DNA of 64,000 nt from Prorocentrum cordatum (GCA_963575745.1 CAUYUJ010019915.1:428332-492331), one strand, 5' to 3'. Numbered from the stretch's first letter, positions 41,035 to 52,935 are shown. Numbers and translations: made by a program. The notes: generated by a model from the sequence alone, not told the origin.

Positions 41035-41836
41035 CGTTCCATCACGCAGCATGGATGTTGCAACACGCCCTTGCGTCCCAAGGTCCACGCTCATGCATAC
41101 CCATCGGTCGTTGCAAGTAGGTATTTCTGGATTCCCAGATTCCAATCTACTTTCAGCGCCTTCCTACTTCAAGTGTCGAGTGGTTTTCCCTCTTCCCTCC
41201 TCTTCAGGAGGCGGGGCGGAAAGCCGATCTATTTCCAACGCCTTCCTACTTCATGTTTCTTTCCACTTCTTCCGACCGATGGGTACATGCGCGTATGTCC
41301 TTTCCGTTACAACATCCCCACCAGCTACCCTGGACGCGCCGGAGGTCTGCCTGCTGGCCTCGCCCTATGCCGGGGATTCTCCACGGCTCCTGGGCCCGCG
41401 GCTCGCCTTGAGTCTGCCGCCTCTTTCCGCCCGGGGTAGACGGACACCCCGTCTTCCCCCACGTTGCTGTCCACAGGGCCTGCTCATGTCCCCTGGCGTT
41501 GGCTCTCGCCGACTCTTCGCCGGAGTTTTGTTTTTTTCGCCGAGGCCGTGCTCCATCTGGCGACTGGCGATCCAGAATTTCCGTCGAGCACTTGAACGTC
41601 ATGTTCCTCCTCTTGTGGGCCGAGGACTTCAATTACTTCGTGGTGCTGCACGTCGCCCAGGTGTGTGTCCTGGTGTTGGCGCTCTTCTGAGCGGCGGTGA
41701 GGTTCGCCCGCTGCTTGTCTCTTCCGCCGTCTTCTCTCGTTGTCTCTCCTCTTCCCCTCTTTTGCGCAATTTTGGCCGTAGCTAGCGCGCTACGACTTTG
41801 ACGGCGTGCGGCACCTCCGCATCGCTCTCGATCAAG
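41035..41836. other. No gene recognised
   Basis: Two near-duplicate phrases occur, CCAACGCCTTCCTACTTCA-like at 41233 and AGCGCCTTCCTACTTCAAG at 41155. A + frame 41051-41785 has no domain. Confidence 0.5.
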
Positions 41837-42869
41837 AAACCCCCACCAGCCCATCCAGACACAATCGGATGCCTTCTTGAGGCCTTCCGGAGGCTATCTT
41901 AAGCCACGCTCGGCGACAGGCTGTCGGAGGCTATGTTGAGCCACGCTCAACCACCTTGCACCTTTTAAGGCTGTCTCGAGGCCCCTCGGAGGTCTGTCGC
42001 ACGTTAACTTGAGCCGCGCCCGGCGACCTGGGACAATCTGAGGGGTCGGAGGAGGAAAAGAAGGAGGAGGAGGCGGAGGAGGAGGAGGAGGAACTATAGA
42101 GAAGGAGGAGGGAGAAAAAAAGGGGGAGCGGGAGGAATTGGGCGCGAGGAAAATGAGCAGGAGGAGGAGGAGGAGAAGGAGGAAAGAGGAGGCAGGAAAA
42201 GGAGGAGGGGAGGAACGGATGATGACAAGGAGGATGAGGAGTCGGGCGTTGTAGGCGTGCTGTTGCGAGGTTCTTGAAACGCCCTCCTCGGGCTGGTTTT
42301 GGGGGCCCTTGGGCCCTTGGGAGGGGTCTGGGAGGCCTCTTGGGCTTCATGGTTCAAACAAAGGGAGGTTTATTAATTCGGGTTCCCCCGCCCCTCGGTG
42401 GCTCAAACATTGCGTCTTGGGGTTTTCTTGGGCCGCTATTGGAGCGTTTTTGGGGCCCTCTTGGGCCCCTCTTGGGCCTCTCATGGGCCGTCTTGGGGCC
42501 ATGTTGAGGCCTCGAAGCAATCGAGAAGGCAACAGGATCGATTGTCTTTAGGTTCGGAGACATTGGCCTCTTGGGTGGAGTAGCTCGGCCTGGCACTGGA
42601 AACGGTTTTGGGGCCAGCCCGAGGTTTCTTGGATGTGCGTCGGAGTCTTGAGGTATCTTGACCCATGTTGGAGCCCATCTTTGATTCGAGGAGGCCTTCT
42701 TGGAACCATGTTGGACGAACAAACACTCTCTGGCACATCGGGCCCCGCCCTTTCCAGGCCCATGGGAGGGGGGAGGGGGGAGTGGTAGACCCCTCCCTCG
42801 TGCAGGGGAAGGAGGGTTTTGAGCAGAGACAAGACACAAGTACCTAAGCTTTGGGGGCTGGTGAGATTC
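41837..42869. mobile_element. About 1-kb terminal-inverted-repeat element, copy 2
   Basis: Left end AAACCCCCACCAGCCCATCC, right end GGGGGCTGGTGAGATTC. The interior carries a GGA block (42045-42240), the CTTGGGGCC minisatellite (42290-42500), the TCTTTAGGTTCGGAGACA block and the GGGAGTGGTAGACCCCTCCC palindrome, in the same order as copy 1. Confidence 0.7.
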
Positions 42870-43024
42870 ATGATCGACGCACCTGTTGTGCAGTTAGTCA
42901 TCCATCCATGAGCTGCCCTAATAAGGCGGTATGAAGTATGTGTTGGACACCGAAGTAGGACGATACTCCAGAGACATGATGCTTCTGGTGCACAACATCT
43001 ATTCCAAAGTACGCGTCGGTGACG
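42870..43024. other. Short unique spacer
   Basis: Unique-looking, moderate GC; nothing recognised. Confidence 0.5.
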
Positions 43025-43216
43025 GGCGAGGAGGAGGAGGTGGAGGAGGAGGAGGAGGAGGAGGAGGAGGAGGGAGAGGAGGAGGATGAGTTGGAGGAGG
43101 AGGAGGAGGAGGAGGCAAAGACGGGCACGGGATTGAGGAGGAGAAAGAGAAGGGAGGAGAAAAAGGATGAGGAGGAGGAGGGGAGGATGTAGGAGGAAGA
43201 GGAGGAGGAGCAGAAC

Positions 43217-43248
<32 letters not shown>

Positions 43249-44030
43249 GGACTGCGGGGGTCGCAAGCATCCAGCGCTCAAGTCTTTCCGATGTGGATCC
43301 CCACGGAGGGTTCGACCATTTCCCCGTCGGTCTTTCGTCCTGAATCGTTTTTTGGTTGTCCATGGGCCCGCTCAGGGCACCCGACAGCTCCTGTTTTTGC
43401 CGGAGCTTCGGATCTCTGGAGAAGTGGATGGGATGGGGGAGGAGGAGCAGGATGAGAGAGACACAGGAAGGAGGAGGAGGAGGAGGGGAGGATTGGAGAA
43501 GGAGGAGGAGGAGGAGGAGAAGGAGGAGGAGGAGGAGCAGGAGGAGGAGGAGGAGGAGGAGGGGAGGAGGAGGAGGAGGAGGAACATCAGGAGGAGGAGG
43601 AGGAGGAGGAGGAGGAGCAGGAGGAGGAGGAGACGAGAGGAGGAGGAGGAGGAGGGAGAATGAGGATTGGGAAGGAGCAGGAGCAGGAGCAGGAGCAGGA
43701 ATATGATGGACGACGAGGAAGATGGGGAGGAGGAGAAGGAGGAGGAGGAGGAGAAGGAGGAGGAGGAGGAGCAGGAGGAGGAGGAGGAGCAACAGCAGGA
43801 AGAGGAGGAGGAGGAGGAGAAGAAGGAGGACGACGACGACAACGAGGACGAGGAGGAGGAGGAGGAGGAGAAGACGGAGGAGGACCAGAAGGGATGTGAG
43901 GAGGAGTAGGAGGAGGAGGAGGAGGAGGAGGAGGAGGAGGATGGAGCAGTAGGAGGAGAAGGATGATGGGGTAGGAGTAGCATGAGGAGGAGGAGGGGGG
44001 ATGAGGAGGAGGAGGATGAGGATGGAGGGG
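43025..44030 (+). repeat. GGA satellite, about 1 kb
   Basis: Two blocks (43025-43260 and 43435-44030) of GGA with GAGCAG and GACGAC interruptions. The longest ORFs of the region (501 codons on -) are Leu, Ser or Pro runs from this repeat and were rejected. Confidence 0.93.
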
Positions 44031-44195
44031 TGCAGCGGCCCGCAGGATCCCACATTTCGTCGTGCGCGAGCAGCCGTTCTGGCAGCGCGGGCTCGCCCTC
44101 GACCTGCTGGGCGCGCCGCAGCGCGTCGCAGCCGCCCCCCCCCGTCGCTTGTCGTTCCGCTGCCGGATGAGCGGCCGCCGGGGCCGCGTCAATCT

Positions 44196-44407
44196 AGGCC
44201 TCCCATGTGGGGTCGAAGCAGGTGGGGTCGAAGAACCGCGACGCATCGCCGATGCATCAGCGATGCGGCTCGAGACGGAGCCCGATATTCTCCCGCCGAC
44301 GGCGTCGATGCATCCCCGACGTCGCTAGCGCTGATGCACAAACGACGCATCGGCGACCTAGCGCGATCCGCCGACCCCATCTACTCCGACTCCATGCGGG
44401 AGGCCTC
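44196..44407. mobile_element. Inverted-repeat element family 3, copy 2 (complete)
   Basis: AGGCCTCCCATGTGGGGTCG at the left is inverted at the right (CGACTCCATGCGGGAGGCCT), with arms of about 34 bases. GATGCATC palindromes fill the interior. Total 212 bases. Confidence 0.85.
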
Positions 44408-44935
44408 TAGTGGCTGGCCGCGTCAAATCTTAAGGGCCAGGGGGCGACGAGATCCCCAGAGATCCGAGGATCCGAACGCGTTGAGGCGGCCGGGCTCTGG
44501 GCCGTTTTTCGCCTTCCGGGGGGCCCTCGACGGCGCCTGGCCGAGGGCGTTCTCGGGGTGCCTGCCTCGTCTTGCAAGGCCGCCCGAGAGCCGAGTTAGG
44601 GCCCGAGAACCACCAGGGGCAACGTTAGGGTGGGGGCAGGCTCAGGGGTGGTCTCGTCGACCCTCTCAATCGCCCATCATCGCCGACAGGGGCCCGATAG
44701 CCCACACCGCCCAGGAACGTGCGGTCTCACTATCGGGGGGGGCGGATCGCCGGTCTGTCGGCGGTGTGGCGGTGATTGCTTCCGCCCCTGACCTGGTCCC
44801 CCCTCTCCTGACGTTGCTTGTCACGTGCTGCATCCTCCCTTCGCCCTTGCACCTCATGGTGCAACACCGTGGTGTGGTGCGGGTGCCTCCCGCCCGTATC
44901 GCCTCCCGCTCGGCCAGGAGGAGGGTGGTGGTGGA
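44408..44935. other. No gene recognised
   Basis: GC-rich. TCGCCCATCATCGCCGACAG near 44673 is an inverted match to GTCGGCGATGAGTGGGCGA near 20864, suggesting another dispersed repeat. Confidence 0.5.
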
Positions 44936-45118
44936 TACTCCAGATTTCGTAATAAAAGGGAGGGGGTCTGGACCCTCCAAGACACGCCATTTCAGACCTC
45001 CCCCGTGGGAGAACCCTCCAAAACATCGTCCCCAGACCCCCCAGGCCCTCCGAGATAGCCTGGAAGAGACCCCCCCCCGACATGAGACCCCCCTCCCTTT
45101 ATTACGAAATCTGGAGTA
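44936..45118. mobile_element. Tc1/mariner-like MITE with near-perfect terminal inverted repeats
   Basis: TACTCCAGATTTCGTAATAA at 44936 is exactly inverted at 45099-45118. The inverted match continues through the next ~14 bases (AAGGGAGGGGGTCT) with a single-base gap. The element is flanked by TA at both ends, consistent with the TA target used by Tc1/mariner and Stowaway elements. The 183-bp length and lack of coding sequence make it non-autonomous, and the low arm divergence suggests recent activity. Confidence 0.9.
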
Positions 45119-45869
45119 CCGCTGCTGCGCGATTCTGCCACCGCGCCAGGGCGGGCGCGGGCGGAAGGTGGGGGCGGGGAGCGGCTGGCCTCGGGGGGGG
45201 TGGATGGGGGGAGGGTTGTGGACCCCCTCATGTCTTGGGGGGGGTCCATGCACCCTCCCACACAGAAATGTGGGGGTCTTTATTTCTTGCCCAACCTTTC
45301 CACAAAGGAAGGGGAGGGCTCATGGACCTCCCCATTCCCCAAGCTTTGCGTTTGGTGCAGGGTGCTGCCCGGAGGGCCAAAAAGCGCAGGGGCGTGGTCA
45401 CACGAATGAGCGCTTCTTGGGCTCGGTGCGTGTGTGTTGTGTTTTGTCGCAAACTTTTGCGACAGCGTGCGCATGGCCAGGCGCACGCGCAGAGTCCCAG
45501 TCAGCATATGGCATCTCAGATAATTCGCGTGAGCACGCGCGTAATCTCGTGTATATGAATACCCACTCACGTGTAGGAAGGCGAACGAATACGGATGAAG
45601 CTGGCTGGACTCATGAGGAGGAGGAGGAGGAGGAGGAGGAGGAGGAGAAGGAGGAGGAGAAGGATGAGGAACAGCAATGGACATTAGAAAGAGCGCGTTC
45701 TGTGGTCGCTTGGAGGAGGGGGATTGGAACTCGACCCCCCCCCTTGGATGGAGGGGGAGAGTGGTTCGACCCCCCCCTTCCTCCCATACTGCTCCTGCCT
45801 CCCCCTCCTCGGGCCGGCGCCTGCGTCGGCGGCGGGCGGCGGCGGCGGGGAGCGTCGACAAGGATGACG
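45119..45869. other. No gene recognised
   Basis: GC-rich with a GGA patch (45613-45665). A 664-codon + frame spanning 44001-45995 is built from several repeats and shows no domain. Confidence 0.55.
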
Positions 45870-46576
45870 ATTGTGGTGGTGGTGGTGGTGGTGGGTTGTG
45901 GTGGTGGTGGTGGTGGCGGTGGTGGTGGTTGTGGTGGTGGTATGGTGGGTTGTTGTGGTGGTGGTGGTTGTGGTCGTGGGTGGTGGTGGTGTTGATGGTG
46001 GTGGTGCTGGTTTGGTGGTGGTGTGGTGGTGTTTTGTGGCTGTTGTGGTGGTGGTGGTGGTGGTGGTGGTGGTGGTGGTGGTGGTGGTGGGTTGTGATGG
46101 TGGTGGTGGTGCTGGTGTGGTGGTGGTTTGTGGTGGTGGTGGTGGGTTGTGCTGGTGGCGGTGGTTTGTGGAGGTGGTGCTGGTGGTGGTGGTCGCGGTG
46201 GTGGTGGTGGTGGTGGTGGTGGTGGTGGTGGTGGTGGTGGTGTGGTGGTTTGTGGTGGTGGTGGTGGGTTGTGCTGCTGGTAGTGGTGGTGGTTGTGGCG
46301 GTGGTGGTGGTGGTGAGGTAGATTGGTGGTGGTGGTAGTGGTGGTGGGTTTTTGTTGTGGTGGTGACGATGGTGAGTTGTGGTGGTGGTTGTGGTTGCGG
46401 TGGTGGTGGTGGTGGCTGTTGTGGTGGTGGTGGCTGTGTGGTGGGTTGGTGGTGGTAGTGGGTTGTTGCGGTGGTGGTGCTGGTGGTGGGTGGCGGTGGC
46501 GGTGGTATTGGGTTGTTGCGGTGGTGATAGTGGGTTGGGGTGGTGGTGGCTGTGTGGTGGGTTGGTGGTGGTGGGT

Positions 46577-46607
<31 letters not shown>

Positions 46608-46640
46608 GTGGTGGTGGTGGTGGTAGTGGTGGTAATCGTC
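45870..46640 (+). repeat. GGT satellite
   Basis: About 770 bases of GGT with interspersed GTTGTG and GCTGGT units. Val/Trp/Gly frames on + and His/Pro/Thr frames on - are artefacts. The dense GG runs suit G-quadruplexes. Confidence 0.95.
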
Positions 46641-47574
46641 GCTGCGTCCCCGCCGTCGCCGGCGCCAGCGCCAGTCCTGCAGGCTGACCGCCGCCAGCGC
46701 CGGCGCCGGCGCCGGCGCCGAGGGGGGGGGGCGGGGGGATTTTGAACCCCTCCCCCCCCCCCGTTGGGCTGCCTCTGGTCATCGTCGCTGCGTCCCCGCC
46801 GTCGGCGCTGCTGGCGGCCGCCAGCGCTGGCGCCGGCGCCGAGCGGGTGGGAGGTTTGAACCCCCCCTCCCCCTTGGGAGGGGGGGGGTTCGGGAGGGGG
46901 GGTGTTGGGGGGAGGGGAGTCCCCCTGATTGTCATCGACGACGCCGAGCCGCCGAATGTTCCCAATGCAAGCGCCCGTGAAACGCGCTCTCTCTCGGACC
47001 TATTGAGTGCGCCATGATTCGATTCTCTGCCTCCTCCTGGCATTCGGGCCCTGAGAGGGCTTTCCTTGGATGCCGCTGGCGCCCCCACTGTCAGCCACTC
47101 CACGTCTTGCTTCCTCCCACCCAGCGGTCATCACGTTGGGATCTGGCCGAATGTCTGGCATACCTAACCAGTGTTGAGGTGTTGCGGTCGGCAATTCGGG
47201 GGAACGCGCAGGTTTCGGCCAAGTCTAGGGCACCAGGGGGGACCAAAACCCTCTCGTTTCCCTCTCTCGCTTCTGCGAGCAGCGCGCCGACGTGGAGGAT
47301 TCAGGCCCGCCGTCACGCGTAGGTTAGACCTACGAGCCAGAACTGATGGCCTGGCGGAGACCTGGAGGGCGGAGCCCCCGCGATAGGACTGGGTGCGAAT
47401 GCGAGCGTGCCTCCCCATGGCGCCGTAGATTTCCTTGTGGGACACCAAGTGTTGTGTGTGCGTGCGTGCGTGGCAAAAGTGGACGATGGGTGCGCATGCG
47501 GGCGTGGGCACTGGCGCCGGAGTTGGGGCCACCTGAGCGGCGCAGGACAACATAATGAGCTGCGCGGATATTCG
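46641..47574. other. No gene recognised
   Basis: A GC-rich duplicated phrase CATCGTCGCTGCGTCCCCGC occurs near 46636 and 46780. Remaining ORFs have no domain. Confidence 0.5.
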
Positions 47575-47655
47575 CGCTTGCGTAAGATGGCGTTCCGCGT
47601 TGGCGGCCCACGTAAGCCACCACGTAAGATCATATGCCATCTTGCGTAAAACACC
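47575..47655. repeat. Small foldback
   Basis: TTGCGTAAGATGGC near 47578 is inverted at GCCATCTTGCGTAA near 47636, with ACGTAAG repeats between. Confidence 0.65.
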
Positions 47656-48389
47656 TTTCTTTGAGTTGTTGGCCTGTGGAATGCGACGAGTGTGAGGGGC
47701 GAAGATTGGTGGCCTCCCATGGCCGTCTTGGGAGGCTTCGAGAGCCTTGGAAACTCCAGGGGGGCGTCCTGCACCCGAGGCAGTCTCAAGAGGTAGGAAC
47801 TATGTGTGCGCCACTGTGGAACCGTGAGGGGGACGCACACCTCTCCCAGAAGCTTCCACAGACAGCGCTTGATTCTACAGTCAACCCGCATAGTATGAAT
47901 GAGCCACTCTCCAAGGTTACCCTTGCATCCTTCACCTTCGGCTCATCCTTGGCCGCTATCGCTGGCTGCGCCCCGCCCGCAAAATGTCGACATAGCCTTC
48001 CAAGGCCATTGCCCATTGCATCCTTACCGCGCATCCTTATTAGATGGGTTGACTGTACTCCGCCTCAAGGTGCCAGGGGGCACGGAGGCGGGTCACACGA
48101 AGGCCTGTTTATGCGAGAGGCTTGACATATGCGTTGTTTCGTTCAGAGTCTCCTCTTCAGATTGACACGTCGGTCTTCGGAAGTGGTCGGTCTTCCCCGC
48201 TCTTGGCTTCTCCACGGGAGGGGTTCACCTCGAGGCATATTCTACCTGCCCTCTTGAATTTTGTTTGCCAAGCTCGCCAAGCCAAACCAAGCTCGCTACG
48301 GGCGGAGGAATCATGAGCTCGCCAAGCCAAAATTCATTTGATGACTTAGCTTCTTTAGGTCAACATCCGCGGGGGCGCGCCGAGTAGAA
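47656..48389. other. No gene recognised; contains a dispersed repeat
   Basis: Bases 47930-48060 are the partner of 19012-19150. CAAGCTCGCCAAGCCAAA repeats near 48265-48330. Confidence 0.5.
47930..48060 (+). repeat. Dispersed repeat, copy 2 (partner 19012-19150)
   Basis: Shares CTATCGCTGGC, CGCAAAATGTCG, GCCTTCCAAGGCC and TTGCATCCTTACCGCGCATC with the first copy, in the same orientation. Confidence 0.65.
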
Positions 48390-48445
48390 GGTGTGCGTGT
48401 GTGTGTGTGTGCGTGTGTGTGTGTTTATGTGTGTGTGTGTGTGTG
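48390..48445 (+). repeat. GT microsatellite
   Basis: Interrupted GTGTGT tract of about 55 bases. Confidence 0.95.
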
Positions 48446-49174
48446 TTTTGTCTCGTTTCCAGTTCTCACTTGACCACTTCGTTCTCCCCGTTATCATCCT
48501 TCCGACTCTTCCCCGAACTCCACAGGCGCTGGGCGTGGGGCGCCACCGCATGTCGGACCAATTGGGCCGCTTCTCATCTGGCCAACGAGAAACGATGTTC
48601 CAATCGGATTCCGCATGTCGGACCAATTGGCCGCTTCGTCATCATTGAACAATCGGATTCCAGGTGTATAGCATGTTTTAGCGATTCCGAGATCGAATGC
48701 GCCCCTTACGGGTGCACAGATGATGTGGCAGACATCATGATTGCACTCGTTTGCTTCCTGGCACGTGGGAATTGTCCGGTTTTGAAAATGAGAAGTGCTT
48801 GCCAGTCTTACCGGAGCTCTACGACTGGCGTCGGGGAGTTGGACAGTTTTCGCACGATTGATGCGCAATGCTTCGCGTTACTTCGTTTCCATATGCACAT
48901 TGTATTGTTACTTGCGAGAGCTGGTGGGGCTCCATCAGCGAGCAGTAGAGTATTCAAACATGGAGTGTGGGTACTCATCCGAAAGAACGGTCAATTCCTC
49001 GTTGTCAGCTCACAGTTTTTGTATGACAATATGTCTCAGTCGACAGTCGATTCCTGGTCGCGGACGACCGCCTCGAGCCGCAGGTCTGCACCTGCTGGCG
49101 AGCGGCGCGCCGTCAGACCGAGGCTTTGACCCCGAGCGCGTGGGCCCCGCGTCGGCGGTCCTCACACCAGACGC
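48446..49174. other. Low-bias unique DNA; possible exon not resolved
   Basis: GC content drops and repeats are absent from about 48480 to 49060. A + frame through 48640-49050 has ordinary amino-acid composition (for example CTDDVADIMIALVCFLARGN), but no domain and no splice or start evidence. TCGGACCAATTGGGCCGCTT-type phrases repeat near 48554 and 48619. Confidence 0.4.
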
Positions 49175-49308
49175 CGAGCGCTCCGCGCAGACGTCTTGGA
49201 TCGGCGCCGGGCCGCCCTGGTGGCGCCTCCGGCGCCGCCTCTGGTGCTCCCTCCGCGCGCCACCGAGGGGGGTCCAGCGCCGATCCAGGAAATCCACGCG
49301 GACCTCCG
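49175..49308. mobile_element. Foldback element family 1, copy D
   Basis: GAGCGCTCCGCGCAGACGTC starts the left arm and CGATCCAGGAAATCCACGCG with GACCTCCG closes the right arm. It ends 14 bases before a family 2 element. Confidence 0.85.
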
Positions 49309-49322
49309 AAAGGTTGTGATAA

Positions 49323-49518
49323 CGTACGGCAGGTTCGCGTAGTGTCGACCGGCGGCGACCCCGCCGCCGACGTTCAAGGTTGAACGCCGACGGCGGCCCA
49401 GAATCGGTCGATGTTGAACGATCGGACGTTGCGGAATTGGCCGATCGTTCAAGGTTGAACGATCCTCGCGGCGTCAGGGACCAACGCCCAGGTCGACACG
49501 GCACGGACCTGCCGTACG
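49323..49518. mobile_element. Inverted-repeat element family 2, copy 2
   Basis: Ends CGTACGGCAGGTTCGCGTAG and (inverted) GGACCTGCCGTACG. It contains GTTCAAGGTTGAAC twice and GATCGTTCAAGGTTGAACGATC-type palindromes. It aligns end to end with 22919-23104. Confidence 0.88.
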
Positions 49519-50230
49519 CAGTATTCTTCGTTCCTCTAGAGCGCTCTGGGTCACTCCCACGGGCGCGAGGAGAGCTCGTGCCCCACGGCCCGCGGCTTGG
49601 GTCGGAGGGGCGCCCCTCCCCAGGGCGGCGGCGGTGCGCGAAGGTGGCCGCGCGCCGCGCAATCTGAGGCGCGGTGCGCGAGGCCGGGTGGCCTAAGCGG
49701 TGGTCAGGTGCTGCGCGGTCTTCCTTCCCCAGCTGCTTCGACCCCTTCCTGGAAGCGCAGAGTCCTGCTGCGGTAGGCGGTTTGGGGGAGCGCGTCGACT
49801 TCGGTCCGGTTCGATCCGAGTTCCCGATGCTTGGGCGCCGCGTAATGGGGGGGTCATAAATGGGGGGGTGGCGAGCGTGGTCCGAAAAGGTACCCAAACG
49901 GTACCTAAACGAGCCCCCTGGGGCTCTGGAGGGGCCCGAAAGGGGCACGAAAGGGGGCCTTTTCTGACCCTCCCATTTGTGACCCCCCCATTAATCCACG
50001 CCCAAGATGCAATGCTGGTGCACTCCGCGCGAAACGTGTGCCCGTCGGCCTCCCGCTCGCCAGTTTGAGGGCCTGGCCGCTCGCCGCTGTGCCCGCGCGC
50101 CCGCGGCGCGCAGCCTACCTGCGGCTGGCCGCCGACGACCAGGGCGGCAGCCCTGGCGCCACCGGGGGGGGGGGGCGGGCTGCCCGCTCTGTTGTTCGTT
50201 CACGGTTTCGCCTCTTCCTCATCCGCTGCC
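49519..50230. other. No gene recognised
   Basis: Contains GGTGGCGAGCG and a palindrome-like AATGGGGGGGTCATAAATGG against CCCATTTGTGACCCCCCCAT (49845 and 49974), an inverted repeat spanning about 150 bases that may be one more small element. Confidence 0.5.
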
Positions 50231-51569
50231 TCGCGTGATGCTGACGACGATGCAGATGACGATGACGACGACGATGTTGATGACGATGACGATGATGAGG
50301 ATGACGATGGCGATGAAGATGATGGTGGGTATGATGCTAATTATGATGATGATGGTGCTGGTGATGCTGATGATGGCGATGACGATCATGTTGATGATAA
50401 TGATGATGCTGTTTCTGTTGCTGTTGCTGTTGCTGATGATGATGGTAATGATGATGATGATGATGATGACGATGATGACGATGATGATGATGATGATGAT
50501 GATGGTGATAGTGATGATCATGATCATTGTTATGGCGATGGCGATGATGACGATGGTGATAAGGATGATGATGCTGATGCTGATTATGGTAGTGGTGATG
50601 ATGATATTGACAATGATGATGATACAGCTGCTGATGATCATGGTGCTGATGACAATGATGATGCTGATGCTGATGGTGGTGTTGAGGATGACGATGATGA
50701 CGGTGATGGCCAAGAGTGTGGTGGTGATGCCTAGGCTGATGCTGCAGATGATGCTAATGTCGATGATGGTGGTGAAGATGATGATGCTGCTGATGATGAT
50801 GATGTTTATGCTGATTATAGTGGTGATGTACATTGTCATTTTCCTGGTGATGATGGTGATCATGATGATGACGATGGTGATGCTGCTGATGGTGCTGCAG
50901 GTGATGCAGCTCATGATGATGACGACGATTTCGACGACGATAATGATGAAGATAATGGTGACGGCGGTGTTTTTGACGATGATGATGATGATGATGATGT
51001 TGCTGATGGTGGTGTTGATAATGACAATGATTATGACCATGATTATGATGGTGATGACGATGCTGATGTTGATGATATGATGGTGATGCCGATGATGAAG
51101 ATGATGATGCTGCTGAAGAGGATGGTGATGCAGTTGATGATGAAGAAGATGATGGTGATGCTGATTGAGATGATGATGGTGATGGTTATGGTCATGGTTA
51201 TTGCCATGGTGATGGTGATATCGAAGCTGATTCTGATGATGCAGATGATGGTGCTGAGGAGAATGACGACGATTACGACGATGATAGCATTGATGATGAC
51301 GATTGTGTGGATGATGATGCTCATGCTGGTGCTGATGATGGTGTTGAGGTTGGCGATAAGTACGGTTGTTACCATGCTCATGGTGGGCTGCCGCGGCTGA
51401 TGTGGTTGATGATGATGGTGATATCGATGTTGACGATGGTGATGATAATGATGATGCTGATGATGGCGATGACGGTGATTATGTAGGTGAAGATGATGAC
51501 GATGACGATGACGATGGGTGCGACGATTATGATGTTGAGCTTGGTAATGATGATGATGATGATGCTGTC

Positions 51570-51612
<43 letters not shown>

Positions 51613-52935
51613 GTGAAGAGGATGGTGATGATGGTGGTGGTGGTGGTGACGATGATGGCGATGATGGTGATGACAACGATGCTGGTGATGGTCATGATGA
51701 TGACGACGATGCTGATGATGTCGTGATGGTGATGGTCATGGTGATGACGACGATGCTGATGATGATGATGGACATGGTGATGATAATGGTTAGATGGCAT
51801 TTGCGATAGGTATGCTGATGATGATGGTGCTGGTGGTTCTCATGGTGGTGACGAAGCTCACCACGATAGTCATGCAGATGCTGGTGGTGATGGTGTTGGT
51901 GGCAACGGTGCTGCTGACGATGTTGGAATCGAGGATGACGATGATGACGATGATGGCCATGATTATGGTGGTGATACCAAGGCTGCTGCTGCTGATGCTG
52001 GTAATGTCGATGCTGATTGTGACGATGATGCCGATAAAGATGATAGTAAACGATGGTGATGGTGATTATGATGATTGTAGTTGTGATGTCGACGGTCATT
52101 GTCATGGTGGTGATGATGATGATCATGATGATGACGATGGTGATGCTGATAATGCTGCAGCTGATTCAGCTCATGCGGAGAACGACGCTTACGACGAAGA
52201 GGATGGTGATGATTGTGTTGATGTCGATCGCGGTCCAAGCCGCTGATGATGACGGCTGCGTTAATGATCACAGTTGATGACGTTGGTGACCATGGTTATG
52301 GTTGTGATTGCGAGGCTGATGCTGATGATGGTGATGCTGATGCCGATGATAGGATATGGTGATGCTGATGATGATTGTGATGCAGATGATGTTGACGATG
52401 ATGGTGATTATGATTATGAAGATGACGATGATAATGGTGATGGTCATGGTCATTGTCATGGTCATTGTCATGGTGATGGTGGCAATGTTGACGATGGTGG
52501 TTATGATGATGCAGACGATGATGCTGATGCGGATGCCGACGATTACGACGACGATGATGGTGATACTGATGACGATGGTATTGATGACGATGCTCATGCT
52601 GGCGCTGATGGTGGTGTTGAGGTTGGCGATGATTACGATGATGGTCATGCATGTGGTGGTGCTGCCGCGGCTGATGCTGCTAATGATGATGGTGATGTCG
52701 ATGCTGATGATGATGATGCTGTAGGTGGGGTCAATGACGATGACGATGGATGTTGATGTTGAGTTTGGAAGCGATGATGCTGATGCGAACGATGATGACG
52801 GCGGTCGCGGTGATGGTGATGATGATCATGCTGATGATGATGATGATGACGACGCCCTGCGAATGCTCTGCCTCGTTCCCCTCGGATAGTGGTGCTGATA
52901 GTGGTGGTGATGATGATGATGACGGCGTCTGTCAT
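50231..52935 (+). repeat. GAT satellite with a higher-order period of about 640 bp
   Basis: About 2.7 kb of GATGAT/GACGAT/GGTGAT trinucleotides, open in several frames and reading as Asp-rich or Met-rich on + and Ile-rich on -. Marker phrases recur: GTGGTG followed by CC and GGCTG at about 50720, 51383, 51969 and 52652; GGTGTTGAGG at 50676, 51339 and 52611. Spacings of about 590-680 show amplification of long units, not only slippage of three bases. No start or domain supports a protein. Confidence 0.88.

Noticed and set aside
42548-44053. A 501-codon minus-strand ORF
   Set aside because: It is Leu, Pro and Ser homopolymer runs from the GGA satellite; other frames are equally open.
45280-47103. 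A 607-codon minus-strand ORF with His/Pro/Thr runs
   Set aside because: It is the reverse translation of the GGT satellite; no domain and no start context.
50007-51080. Met-rich and Asp-rich ORFs as an acidic protein
   Set aside because: All are readings of a GAT trinucleotide repeat; several frames on both strands are open at once.
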